Shown piece after piece: positions 44,308 to 52,963 of a DNA stretch of 64,000 nucleotides (within the stretch, counting starts at the first letter, position 1; each line of letters starts with the position of its first letter). Where the stretch lies: assembly GCA_963822695.1 (NCBI GenBank), contig CAWGJH010000001.1, positions 62,001 through 126,000 of the forward strand, in the 5' to 3' direction. A program made the translations under genes and the position numbers. Under the pieces are notes generated by a model. It did not search any database and was not told where the DNA came from. It was given only the letters and a program-made list of their open reading frames with translations. This DNA is from GCA-003244245 sp963822695 (GTDB taxonomy: Bacteria; Actinomycetota; Actinomycetes; Mycobacteriales; Pseudonocardiaceae).

Positions 44308-44784
44308 ATGGACAGCCGTGACCGGGACCCCACCGGACGAGCCCGCAACGCCCGTCCTCGAGATGCCCAGGGCCGGCCGCTGCCGCATGGCGCGCGTGGG
44401 GTTGACCGGGTTCCCGAGGACGCCGTGCTCAGCCCGGACGACGCGCTGCGGCAAGCGCAGCGGCTCATTGACGACGGTTACCCCTTTCATGCCCACGAGG
44501 TGTTCGAGGGGGTGTGGAAGGCGACGTCGGGGGAGCACCGCGAGCTGTGGCAGGGACTGGCGCAGCTCGCGGTCGGCCTCACCCACGTGCAGCGGAGCAA
44601 CCCGAAGGGGGCGGTGACGCTGCTGCGCCGCGGCGCAGACCGGATCGACCCGTACCGCGCCGAGCCGCCACACGGACTGGACATCGCGGGCCTGGTCGGT
44701 CACGCCCGTTCGCTTGCCACCAGCATTGAACGCGACGGGCTGGGTGCCGCGGCCGCGGCCGGCGGCCTTCGGCTGCGGCCGTGA
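44308..44784 (+). CDS. DUF309 family protein
   Basis: 158 residues. The family motif GYPFHAHEVFEGVWK is followed by ELWQGLAQLAVGLTHVQRSN, a helical metal-site-like pattern (H-x-H-E-x2-E). DUF309 proteins are small, conserved and of unknown function. The first 30 residues are low complexity, and the start may lie further in. Divergent from the MshC-like gene. Confidence 0.85.
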   Translation: MDSRDRDPTGRARNARPRDAQGRPLPHGARGVDRVPEDAVLSPDDALRQAQRLIDDGYPFHAHEVFEGVWKATSGEHRELWQGLAQLAVGLTHVQRSNPKGAVTLLRRGADRIDPYRAEPPHGLDIAGLVGHARSLATSIERDGLGAAAAAGGLRLRP

Positions 44785-44899
44785 GTGAGGAACAGTGTGT
44801 GGATCCGGGACCTCGCCGGTTGAGCGACCCAATACCTTGTCACCGCCGATATCACTGCCGATGCGCGCCGCACCATACATGATGGAAAAGGGGGCAGGT

Positions 44900-45973
44900 A
44901 TGGACCTGCTGGAGACCTTGAATACCCTCACCGCTAAGGCTCTGAGCGGTCAGAAACCTACCCGCGACGAGGCCCTGACTGTGCTGCGAAGCACGGACGA
45001 CGATCTCATGGACGTGATCGCCGCCGCATTCCGGGTTCGACGGTACTACTTCGGGAAGCGCGTGAAGCTGAACTTCCTCGTCAACCTGAAGAGCGGGCTG
45101 TGCCCGGAGGACTGCTTTTATTGCTCGCAACGGCTCGGTTCAGGCGCCGAAATCCTGAAGTACACCTGGCTGGGGCCCGACGAGGCGGCCGCGTTGGCCG
45201 GGGCGGGTATTTCGGGCGGTGCCCGGCGGGTGTGCCTGGTAGCAAGCGGGCGCGGACCTACGGACCGGGACATCGATCGCGTCGCTGACGTCATCGGCGT
45301 GATCAAGGCCGAGCACCCGAAGGTAGAGGTGTGCGCGTGCCTGGGTCTGCTGTCTGACGGCCAGGCGGCGCGACTGCGGGCGGCGGGTGCGGACGCCTAC
45401 AACCATAACCTGAACACGGCTGGTGAGAGGTACTCCGACATCTGCACCACTCACACCTATGACGACCGGATCGACACGGTACGACGTGCCCAGCACGCGG
45501 GCCTGTCACCCTGTTCGGGAATCATCGCGGGCATGGGCGAGCGCGATGTGGACTTGGTCGACGTGGCACTCGCCCTGCGCGAGCTCATGCCTGACTCCGT
45601 CCCGGTGAACTTCCTGATGCCATTCGAGGGCACGCCGCTGGGCACGGAATGGAACCTCACACCGCAATATTGCCTGCGCATTCTGGCAATGGTGCGGTTC
45701 GTATGCCCAGATGCGGAGGTCCGTCTCGCGGGTGGTCGGGAGATTCACCTCGGCTCGATGCAGCCTCTCGCGTTGTACCTGGCTAACTCGATCTTCTTAG
45801 GTGACTATCTGACCAGTGAGGGGCAGGAGGGTCACCAGGATCTGACGATGATCGCGGAGGCTGGTTTCACGGTTGAGGGTCTCGATGCTACGATGCCCGT
45901 GACGGGTGGTGGGCCGGAACGGGTTGCGCTGCGCCACCGTGGCGCGGGGACGGACCTACCCCCCAATGCGTGA
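44900..45973 (+). CDS. bioB: Biotin synthase
   Basis: 357 residues. A radical-SAM enzyme converting dethiobiotin to biotin. The SAM cluster motif is C68-x3-C72-x2-C75 (CPEDCFYCSQ). BioB features follow: YNHNLNTAGERYSDICTTHTY, GIIAGMGE, NFLMPFEGTPL and RLAGGREIHLG, the Arg of the second-cluster site being in VRLAGGR. The ATG at 44900 follows GGGGGCAGG. The stop overlaps the bioA start by eight bases, so the two form a biotin operon; bioD and bioF are not in the window. Confidence 0.96.
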   Translation: MDLLETLNTLTAKALSGQKPTRDEALTVLRSTDDDLMDVIAAAFRVRRYYFGKRVKLNFLVNLKSGLCPEDCFYCSQRLGSGAEILKYTWLGPDEAAALAGAGISGGARRVCLVASGRGPTDRDIDRVADVIGVIKAEHPKVEVCACLGLLSDGQAARLRAAGADAYNHNLNTAGERYSDICTTHTYDDRIDTVRRAQHAGLSPCSGIIAGMGERDVDLVDVALALRELMPDSVPVNFLMPFEGTPLGTEWNLTPQYCLRILAMVRFVCPDAEVRLAGGREIHLGSMQPLALYLANSIFLGDYLTSEGQEGHQDLTMIAEAGFTVEGLDATMPVTGGGPERVALRHRGAGTDLPPNA

Positions 45974-47276
45974 GTTTTCCGCTCTGTCAACGCGGCAGTT
46001 GCTCGCGCTCGATCAGGCGCACGTCTGGCACCCCTACGGCCCGATGCCGGCTATCGAGGAGCCTTTCTTGGTCGTGTCCGCTTGCGGGACACGCCTGCGG
46101 TTCGCCGAACCAGTGGAGGGAACTCACGAAGTCATCGACGGGATGTCGTCCTGGTGGGCGGCTATCCACGGGTACGCGCACCCGGCGCTGGACGCAGCCG
46201 TGCATGAGCAGGTGGCACGGGTCAGCCATGTCATGTTCGGTGGGCTCACGAACGTGCCGGCGATCCGCCTAGCCACTCGGCTGGTGGAGTTGACTCCCGG
46301 CCCCCTGCGCCACGTGTTCCTGTGCGACTCGGGGTCCGTCTCGGTCGAGGTGGCCGCCAAGATGGCTATCCAGTACTGGCGCTGCCTCGGACGCAGGCGC
46401 AAGCACCGTCTGATGACCTGGCGCGGTGGCTATCACGGCGACACATTCCACCCCATGTCGGTGTGCGACCCGGACGGCGGCATGCACCAGTTGTGGAACG
46501 GGCTCCTGCCGCGGCAGGTCTTCGCTGACATCCCGCCGTCCGGGTTCGGCACTCCCCTCGACCCGAGGTATGTGGCGCATCTCGAGGAGATCATCGCGCG
46601 CCATGCCGAGGACATCGCCGCGGTGATCGTCGAGCCGGTGGTCCAAGGCGCGGGCGGCATGCGGTTCCACAACCCTGGCTACCTCCAGGTGCTGCGGGAG
46701 CTGACCCGAGCGCATGACATCCTGCTGATCTTCGACGAGATCGCCACCGGGTTTGGGCGCACCGGAGCGCTGTTCGCGGCCGAGCACGCCGAGGTGAGCC
46801 CGGACATCATGTGCGTCGGCAAGGCACTGACCGGTGGCTATCTCTCGTTGGCGGCAGCACTGTGCTCAAGTGAGATCGCGGAGAGAATATCTCAGGGTGA
46901 GATGCCAGTGCTCGCGCACGGGCCCACGTTCATGGGAAATCCTCTTGCCTGCGCGATCGCGAATGCGTCTCTCGACCTGCTGCGCAGGCGCGACTGGGTG
47001 GCAGACGTGGCTCGCATCGAGAAGCGGCTGCTGGCCGGATTGTCGCCCGCCGCGGAACTGCCGGGGGTCACGGACGTGCGGGTGCTCGGCGCGATCGGGG
47101 TCGTGCAGCTCGACCATCCGGTCGACATCGCCGTCGCTACTCGCACCGCAATCCGGTCCGGCGTGTGGTTGCGGCCGTTCCGCGACCTCATCTACACGAT
47201 GCCGCCGTTCGTAGCGGACGACACCGACATCGACGCTATCACCCAGGCCATCCGTGCCGCGGCACAGGTTGCGTGA
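45966..47276 (+). CDS. bioA: Adenosylmethionine-8-amino-7-oxononanoate transaminase
   Basis: 436 residues. A class III PLP aminotransferase making 7,8-diaminopelargonate with SAM as amino donor. WHPYGPM near the start and MSSWWAAIHGYAHP are BioA-specific (substrate Trp residues), with GYHGDTFHPMSVCD, FDEIATGFGRTG and the PLP lysine in CVGKALTGGYLSLAA. The ATG overlaps the bioB stop (ATGCGTGA). Normal length. Confidence 0.96.
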   Translation: MREFSALSTRQLLALDQAHVWHPYGPMPAIEEPFLVVSACGTRLRFAEPVEGTHEVIDGMSSWWAAIHGYAHPALDAAVHEQVARVSHVMFGGLTNVPAIRLATRLVELTPGPLRHVFLCDSGSVSVEVAAKMAIQYWRCLGRRRKHRLMTWRGGYHGDTFHPMSVCDPDGGMHQLWNGLLPRQVFADIPPSGFGTPLDPRYVAHLEEIIARHAEDIAAVIVEPVVQGAGGMRFHNPGYLQVLRELTRAHDILLIFDEIATGFGRTGALFAAEHAEVSPDIMCVGKALTGGYLSLAAALCSSEIAERISQGEMPVLAHGPTFMGNPLACAIANASLDLLRRRDWVADVARIEKRLLAGLSPAAELPGVTDVRVLGAIGVVQLDHPVDIAVATRTAIRSGVWLRPFRDLIYTMPPFVADDTDIDAITQAIRAAAQVA

Positions 47277-47292
47277 CCCACCTGTCCTACCC

Positions 47293-47356
47293 TGTGTCCC
47301 TACCACCGTGTGTCCCTACCACCGTGTGTCCCTACCACCGTGTGTCCCTACCACAG
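47293..47356 (+). repeat. Four 16-bp tandem repeats downstream of bioA
   Basis: TGTGTCCCTACCACCG three times and TGTGTCCCTACCACAG once, head to tail, followed by GTGGACAGTTGTGCAC. They fill the gap between bioA and the PadR gene. They could be repeated operator sites for PadR or slippage products. Confidence 0.8.
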
Positions 47357-47415
47357 TGGACAGTTGTGCACGACCATTGTGGACAAGGTTCGGGCGGGCG
47401 TGGCACCGTGAGGGG

Positions 47416-47916
47416 ATGCGCGACCTGAACGCTACCTCGGCTGCTCTCCTCGGACTGCTGCAGGCGGGCCCGATGACCGGTGGGCAACTGGTCGCGGCCG
47501 CAGGGGAGCGGTTCGGGTCGTTCTTCAGCGTCACGCGCAGCCAGGTCTACCGTGAGCTGCCGGTGCTCGCCGAGGCTGGCCTGCTCCGGCTCGGCAAGAG
47601 GGGAGCGCGGTCCAGCCAGCAGTACGTCCTCACCGCCGCTGGCAAGCGCGCGTTCAAGTCCTGGTTGAACTCCTCCTCAGGGTCGGACCACCTCCGCAGC
47701 CCGCTGATTCTGCGCCTCGCGCACGCTGAGCAGCTCACCCCCAAGCAACGTGCCAACCTGGTCAGCAGCGCTCGGGCCGACTACCTCGGTTACCTTGACG
47801 AGGCCAGGGCCGACGCAAGGGCCGCCACCAACCCGTACACCAAGGCGACTGCAGACTTTACCGTGGCGTACCGGCGCGCGGTGCTCACGTTACTCGACGC
47901 CATCCCCACGGGTTGA
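47416..47916 (+). CDS. PadR-family transcriptional regulator
   Basis: 166 residues. The winged HTH is typical of PadR (ALLGLLQAGPMTGGQLVAAA, SQVYRELPVLAEAGLLR, YVLTAAGKRAFKSWL) and is followed by a shorter helical dimerisation part. The ATG at 47416 has GTGAGGGG upstream. Ligand unknown; the tandem repeats just upstream are candidate binding sites, possibly autoregulatory. Confidence 0.9.
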   Translation: MRDLNATSAALLGLLQAGPMTGGQLVAAAGERFGSFFSVTRSQVYRELPVLAEAGLLRLGKRGARSSQQYVLTAAGKRAFKSWLNSSSGSDHLRSPLILRLAHAEQLTPKQRANLVSSARADYLGYLDEARADARAATNPYTKATADFTVAYRRAVLTLLDAIPTG

Positions 47917-47956
47917 GGACACGGGTTGAGGAACAGGGCGACTACCCTGGCTCGAC

Positions 47957-49069
47957 GTGAACGCCGATCTCGCCGCCGACCTCAAGGATCTCGCCGCTAC
48001 CCTTGCCGGGATCGAGGCTGTGCTGGATATCGACCGGTTGCGTGCTCAGGTGGCTGAGCTGCAGGAACAGGCCGCCCGCCCCGACCTGTGGGATGACGTC
48101 GAGCATGCCCAACAGGTCAACAGCAAGCTCGCCCACAAGCAGGGCGACCTGCGGCGGGTGCTCGGGTTGCGGCAGCGGTTGGATGACGTGGAGGTTCTCT
48201 ACGAGCTGGCCGAGGAAGGTGCTGACGAGGGCGCCCGAAGCGAGGCCGAAACCGAGCACCGCCGGCTGCGCAAGGAGATCGCGTCGCTGGAGATCCGGAC
48301 CCTGCTAGCCGGCGAGTATGACGAGCGGGACGCCCTGGTGACGATCCGCTCCGAGGCCGGGGGAGTGGACGCGGCTGACTTCGCCGAGATGCTGATGCGG
48401 ATGTACTTGCGGTGGGCCGAGCGCCAGGGCTACCCGACTGAGGTCTACGACACCTCCTTCGCCGAAGAGGCTGGCATCAAGTCGGCGACCTTCGTGGTCA
48501 AGGCACCCTTCGCCTACGGCACCCTCTCGGTCGAGCAGGGCACCCATCGGCTGGTTCGGATCTCGCCGTTCGACAACCAGGGCCGCCGGCAGACGTCCTT
48601 CGCCGGCGTCGAGGTGCTGCCGGTGACCGAGACCACCGATCACGTGGATATCCCGGAGAATGAGATTCGCATCGACGTTTTTCGATCTTCCGGACCAGGT
48701 GGGCAGAGCGTCAACACCACCGACTCCGCAGTGCGCATCACCCATCTGCCCACCGGGATCGTGGTGTCCTGCCAGAACGAGAAATCGCAGATCCAGAACC
48801 GGGCCGCAGCGATGCGGGTACTGCAGTCCCGGCTGCTGGAGCGCAAGCGTCAGGAGCGGCAGGCTGAGATGGACGCGCTCAAGGGCGAGGGCAGCTCATG
48901 GGGTAATCAGATGCGGTCCTACGTGCTGCATCCCTACCAGATGGTCAAGGATCTACGGACTGAGCACGAGGTGGGCAACCCGGCTGCGGTGCTCGACGGG
49001 GACATCGACGCCTTCCTCGAAGCCGGTATCCGGTGGCGTCGCCAGCAGGGAGCGCGCCTCGCCGGTTGA
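47957..49069 (+). CDS. prfB: Peptide chain release factor 2
   Basis: 370 residues. It recognises UGA/UAA stops and triggers peptide release. The SPF stop-codon motif is in RISPFDNQGRR, and the GGQ motif in SSGPGGQSVNTTDSAV. The gene has one continuous frame without the programmed +1 shift found in many bacteria, as is usual in actinobacteria. It opens the conserved prfB-ftsE-ftsX-smpB-ssrA segment. Confidence 0.97.
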   Translation: MNADLAADLKDLAATLAGIEAVLDIDRLRAQVAELQEQAARPDLWDDVEHAQQVNSKLAHKQGDLRRVLGLRQRLDDVEVLYELAEEGADEGARSEAETEHRRLRKEIASLEIRTLLAGEYDERDALVTIRSEAGGVDAADFAEMLMRMYLRWAERQGYPTEVYDTSFAEEAGIKSATFVVKAPFAYGTLSVEQGTHRLVRISPFDNQGRRQTSFAGVEVLPVTETTDHVDIPENEIRIDVFRSSGPGGQSVNTTDSAVRITHLPTGIVVSCQNEKSQIQNRAAAMRVLQSRLLERKRQERQAEMDALKGEGSSWGNQMRSYVLHPYQMVKDLRTEHEVGNPAAVLDGDIDAFLEAGIRWRRQQGARLAG

Positions 49070-49148
49070 GCTGGCGTTCGGACCTGCAAGCGCGGCTTGA
49101 GCCGGTTGCCGGGCACGTACCCGGCCTGGATGAGTAGACTCGCCGCTC

Positions 49149-49838
49149 GTGATCCGGCTCGAGCACGTCAGCAAGTCCTACCGGACTTCTACCCGACCCG
49201 CTCTCGATGACGTCACAGTCGAGGTGGAGAAGGGCGAGTTCGCGTTTCTCATCGGGCCGTCCGGATCGGGTAAGTCCACTCTATTGCGCCTGTTGCTGCG
49301 GGAGGAGGTGCCGAGCAAAGGCGACGTCTACGTGGCGGACCTGAACGTCAGCAAGCTCTCCCAGCGTCGAATTCCGCAGCTGCGGCAGCGGGTAGGCTGT
49401 GTGTTCCAGGACTTCCGGCTCCTGGCCAACAAGACCGTCTCCGAGAACGTTGCTTTCGCCCTCGAGGTGATCGGCAAGCCCCGGCACACCATCCGCAAGG
49501 TGGTACCCGAGGTGCTTGACCTGGTCGGTCTGGAGGGCAAGGCGGACCGGATGCCACATGAACTCTCCGGCGGAGAGCAGCAGCGAGTGGCGATCGCCAG
49601 AGCCTTCGTGAACCGGCCGCTGGTACTGCTGGCCGACGAGCCCACCGGAAACCTGGATCGCGACATCAGTCACGAGATCATGCTACTGCTGGAAAGGATC
49701 AACCGAACCGGCACTACCGTCCTGATGGCCACCCACGACCACGCGATCGTCGACTCCATGCGCCGCCGCGTCGTGGAGCTCCACCTCGGACAAGTGGTCC
49801 GGGACGAGAGCCGAGGCGTGTACGGCGTCGGCCGCTGA
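49149..49838 (+). CDS. ftsE: Cell division ATP-binding protein FtsE
   Basis: 229 residues. An ABC ATPase with Walker A GPSGSGKSTLLR, signature LSGGEQQRVAIARA and Walker B VLLADEPTGNLD. With FtsX it couples the divisome to peptidoglycan hydrolases. It starts at a GTG 79 bp after prfB and is followed by ftsX after 42 bp. Confidence 0.96.
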   Translation: MIRLEHVSKSYRTSTRPALDDVTVEVEKGEFAFLIGPSGSGKSTLLRLLLREEVPSKGDVYVADLNVSKLSQRRIPQLRQRVGCVFQDFRLLANKTVSENVAFALEVIGKPRHTIRKVVPEVLDLVGLEGKADRMPHELSGGEQQRVAIARAFVNRPLVLLADEPTGNLDRDISHEIMLLLERINRTGTTVLMATHDHAIVDSMRRRVVELHLGQVVRDESRGVYGVGR

Positions 49839-49880
49839 GACGACCACCCCCACCACCGACCTGAGGAACGTCCACTCCCC

Positions 49881-50783
49881 ATGCGTGCCAGCTTCGTGTT
49901 CAGCGAGGTCGCGACCGGCCTGCGCCGCAACGTCACGATGACCGTGGCGATGATCCTGACTACGGCGATCTCACTCGGCCTGCTCGGCGGGGGTCTCCTC
50001 GTGGTCCGCACCATCGACCGGATGCAGCAGGACTATTACCAGCGCGTTGAGACCGTGGTGTACCTCAGTGCCGACATCAGCGCGAATGACCCCGGTTGTA
50101 CGTCGAGCACCTGCTCGGCCCTGCGTGGCCAGCTGGAGTCCTCGCCCGGCGTGCAGTCAGTGATCTTCGAAAGCAGGCAGGCCGCCTTCGCCCGGTTCCA
50201 GCGCATCTTCCAGGGGCAGCCGGAACTACTGCAGCTGGCCAGGCCCGAGGCGCTGCCGGCGTCGCTGCGGGTCCAGCTGTCCGATCCGGCACGTTTTCCC
50301 TCCATCGCCAAGGCGTTCAACGGGCGTCCCGGCGTGGACCGAGTCACCGACCAGGGGGAGTACCTCCGGCAACTGTTCCGAGCCCTCAACGGGTTGCGTA
50401 ACGCCACGTTCGTGATTGCGTTGATCCAGGCTCTCGCGGCGTTGCTGCTGATCTCCAACACGATCCAGATATCGGCTTTCACCCGGCGCACCGAGGTCGG
50501 CGTCATGCGGCTGACCGGTGCCTCCCGCTGGTACACCCAGCTGCCCTTCCTCCTTGAGGCGGTGGTCGCCGGCACGGTTGGTGGTCTGCTGGCGATCGTG
50601 GGCCTGGTGATCGGCAAGGTCGCTTTCGTTGATCGGGTACTGGCCGGCGTATTCGAGGCGGCGATCGTGCCGCGGGTGGGTTACGCGGACATCTTCTCGG
50701 TCGCCCCGATCCTGCTCCTGGTGGGTGCCGTGGTCGCCGCACTGACCGGTTACGTGACCTTGCGCCTCTATGTGCGGACATAA
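49881..50783 (+). CDS. ftsX: Cell division protein FtsX
   Basis: 300 residues. One N-terminal membrane helix (MTVAMILTTAISLGLLGGGL), an extracellular domain (about 45-170, with a Cys pair CTSSTC) and three C-terminal helices; FTRRTEVGVMRLTGASRWYTQLPFLLEA is the family signature. The extracellular loop in actinobacteria contacts RipC-type hydrolases. Directly downstream of ftsE. Confidence 0.96.
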   Translation: MRASFVFSEVATGLRRNVTMTVAMILTTAISLGLLGGGLLVVRTIDRMQQDYYQRVETVVYLSADISANDPGCTSSTCSALRGQLESSPGVQSVIFESRQAAFARFQRIFQGQPELLQLARPEALPASLRVQLSDPARFPSIAKAFNGRPGVDRVTDQGEYLRQLFRALNGLRNATFVIALIQALAALLLISNTIQISAFTRRTEVGVMRLTGASRWYTQLPFLLEAVVAGTVGGLLAIVGLVIGKVAFVDRVLAGVFEAAIVPRVGYADIFSVAPILLLVGAVVAALTGYVTLRLYVRT

Positions 50784-50799
50784 GGTGGCTGAAGGAGCC

Positions 50800-51273
50800 A
50801 TGAAGGAGCACGGCCGAAAGGTCATCGTGTCGAACCGGCGGGCCCGGCACGACTACGAGATCATGGACACCTACGAGGCGGGCATCGTGCTCACCGGCAC
50901 GGAAGTGAAGTCTCTGCGGGCCGGCCGGGCCTCACTCGCCGACGCCTTCGCCAGCGTCGAGGACGGTGAGGTGTGGTTACGCGGTGTGCACATCCCGGAA
51001 TACACCCAGGGTAGCTGGACCAACCACGAGCCCCGGCGGACCCGCAAGTTGCTGCTGCACCGCAAGGAGATCCTTCGGCTGATCGGCAAGACCAGAGAGC
51101 AGGGGTTGGCACTGGTGCCGCTGTCGATGTACTTCGCTGATGGCAAGGTGAAGGTGGAGATCGCGCTGGGCCGCGGTAAGCGGTCCTACGACAAGCGGGC
51201 CGACCTGGCCAAGCGCGACGCGAACCGCGAGGTGGCGCGTGCTCTGGGGCGGCGGGCCAAGGGCATGGGGTGA
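50800..51273 (+). CDS. smpB: SsrA-binding protein SmpB
   Basis: 157 residues. It binds tmRNA and brings it to stalled ribosomes. Typical core: ASN-like VSNRRARHDYEI, GIVLTGTEVKSLRAGRASLADAF and the basic tail GKRSYDKRADLAKRDANREV. The ATG at 50800 has GAAGGAG six bases upstream; a GTG at 50785 would add five residues. It lies 80 bp upstream of ssrA. Confidence 0.96.
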   Translation: MKEHGRKVIVSNRRARHDYEIMDTYEAGIVLTGTEVKSLRAGRASLADAFASVEDGEVWLRGVHIPEYTQGSWTNHEPRRTRKLLLHRKEILRLIGKTREQGLALVPLSMYFADGKVKVEIALGRGKRSYDKRADLAKRDANREVARALGRRAKGMG

Positions 51274-51354
51274 CGGCTGAGCCGCAGGCGGGCTACCGGG
51301 GATGAGTACTGGGCTTCCGGGCGTTACCATGGGGTGGTTGTCCAGCCCGTCAAG

Positions 51355-51725
51355 GGGGGTGAACGGTTTCGACTTCGGATGTTGAGTCAGTGGGAAGCGT
51401 GCCGGTGCAGGCGAGAGACCACCGTAAGCGTCATCGCACACCAATAAGCGCCGACACCAGTCAGCGCGATCTCGCCCTCGCCGCCTGAGCGAGGAGCAGA
51501 TCTGTCGGACCGGGGGTGTCCCCGCCCCGGACCCCGGCATCAGTGAGGGGACTCCACCGCTAGGCCCGGTCGCGGGGCCTGGATGGGACACTTGCAGCGA
51601 CTGGGATCGTCACACTGGCTAGTCCGCGTGACCGGTGGATCCGAGTAGAGACGTAGCGGACTGCGCACGGAGAAGCCCTGACGAGGCGACGAAGGACCCG
51701 GGTTCGATTCCCGGCACCTCCACCA
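51355..51725 (+). ncRNA. ssrA: Transfer-messenger RNA
   Basis: The 5' end GGGGGTGAACGGTTTCGAC pairs with the 3' acceptor CACCTCC-ACCA, and the T-arm is GGGTTCGATTCCC. The tag reading frame (51450-51488) encodes ADTSQRDLALAA followed by TGA, a typical actinobacterial degradation tag. The 3' CCA is encoded. Frames called across it are artefacts. Confidence 0.96.
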
Positions 51726-51757
51726 TGGACGCCCGGGTCGATGGCCTGGGCGTCCAT
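51725..51757 (+). terminator. Hairpin terminator of ssrA
   Basis: ATGGACGCCC (51725-51734) and GGGCGTCCAT (51748-51757) form a perfect 10-bp stem beginning at the last base of tmRNA. No U tract follows, as is common in high-GC actinobacteria. Confidence 0.75.
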
Positions 51758-52000
51758 GCTTCTCCGGCGTGCGAGTCCCCTTCTCTTTGCCGCTATGGAA
51801 GAGAGTCGTGATCCGCATCCTGCTCGCGCCGCATGGGCGGCCGACGCCCGACCATGCCGATGAGCAGCCGACGGGAAGGGCAGCGTTTAAAAGGTCACCT
51901 CGATGAGTTTCGGTGGTAAAGCTCCCTATCCGCCATCGAATTCACATGTGAATTGCATACCATCCAATCCCTGGCGGCGCTTGAGTGACGGCGGCGCGTA

Positions 52001-52429
52001 TCAGCCAGTGCCGATGTAGGACTGTAGGTATGCCCGATTGGTCTCCAGCTCGTCGATTCGCGCCTTGACTAGATCGCCCATGCTGACAATACCGCTGAGC
52101 TTATCGCCGACCATCACCGGCAGGTGCCGGATCCGCCGGTCGGTCATGATCCGTAGGACGCCGTCCACCTCGTCGGTAGGCATGCAGCTGATCACGTCGG
52201 TGTTCATGATCTCCAAGACCGGGGCCTGAACGAGCGAAGCTCCGCGTTCGTGCAGGAGGCGGATGATGTCGCGCTCCCACACCGTACCCACCACCGCGCC
52301 GTCGTCGACGACAACCACGGCCCCGACACGGTGCCTCGCCATTTGAGCGAGCATCACGGTGACCGGCGAGTCCGGCGGAACAGTTGCGACCACCGATCCC
52401 TTGGCCCGCAGTACGTTTGCTATCCGCAC
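52001..52429 (-). CDS. CBS-domain pair protein
   Basis: 142 residues, two CBS repeats: VVATVPPDSPVTVMLAQMAR with GAVVVVDDGAVVGTVWERDI, and DVISCMPTDEVDGVLRIM with RIRHLPVMVGDKLSGIVSMGDL. CBS pairs bind adenine nucleotides and signal energy state or pair with kinases or channels. Single gene, opposite in direction to ssrA. Confidence 0.92.
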   Translation of the reverse strand: MRIANVLRAKGSVVATVPPDSPVTVMLAQMARHRVGAVVVVDDGAVVGTVWERDIIRLLHERGASLVQAPVLEIMNTDVISCMPTDEVDGVLRIMTDRRIRHLPVMVGDKLSGIVSMGDLVKARIDELETNRAYLQSYIGTG

Positions 52430-52963
52430 CGGACGGCCCTCCGATCGACAGACCGAGATTTAACGAGAAATTGATAGTACGTCCAGCGAGCGCGGCGCGA
52501 TAGGGGTGCCACACCATCTCATCTCATCTTCAACCTTCCGGCATCCACAACGAGTCCGCAGCAGTCAGACCTGTTCGACGGCTGGGGCGCCGTCGTGGAT
52601 GGTGGTCGAAGGACCACAGTTAGGCGGCGAGGGACGACCGACAGGCGCCTCTGACGCTCGAGAACCGTGACAAATCGGGCATCTGAGGGTCTGCCATAGC
52701 TACTGGGCGGGGACTGGAGGCAATCGAGTGGGGCCGGATTGCCCAACGCCACAGTGCCCTCAACCCCGTATCCGAGACTGCAACCGGCCCGTGAGGCACG
52801 TTGAGTGGCATCGTTGGCCAGCGGACCCGCTGTGAAGACCATCGGAGATAAGCCTGTAACGCTGTGGAGTCGGGTAGCGACAACATGTGGCACGAGCCCT
52901 ACCGCTGACCCCGATCTGCGGTAGGGCCGCTTCAGCGGATCCCTGTCGCATCGGAGGTAGCTG
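52430..52963. other. Intergenic stretch, no gene seen
   Basis: The divergent gap between the CBS gene and the MFS gene contains no convincing frame; the long minus-strand frame crossing it has no family features. Promoters for both genes must lie here. Confidence 0.45.

Noticed and set aside
47293..47356. Possible CRISPR array
   Set aside because: The 16-bp units are contiguous with no spacers; a simple tandem repeat.
51540..51818. Minus-strand ORF with CRESNPGPS
   Set aside because: Antisense of the tmRNA 3' end; artefact.
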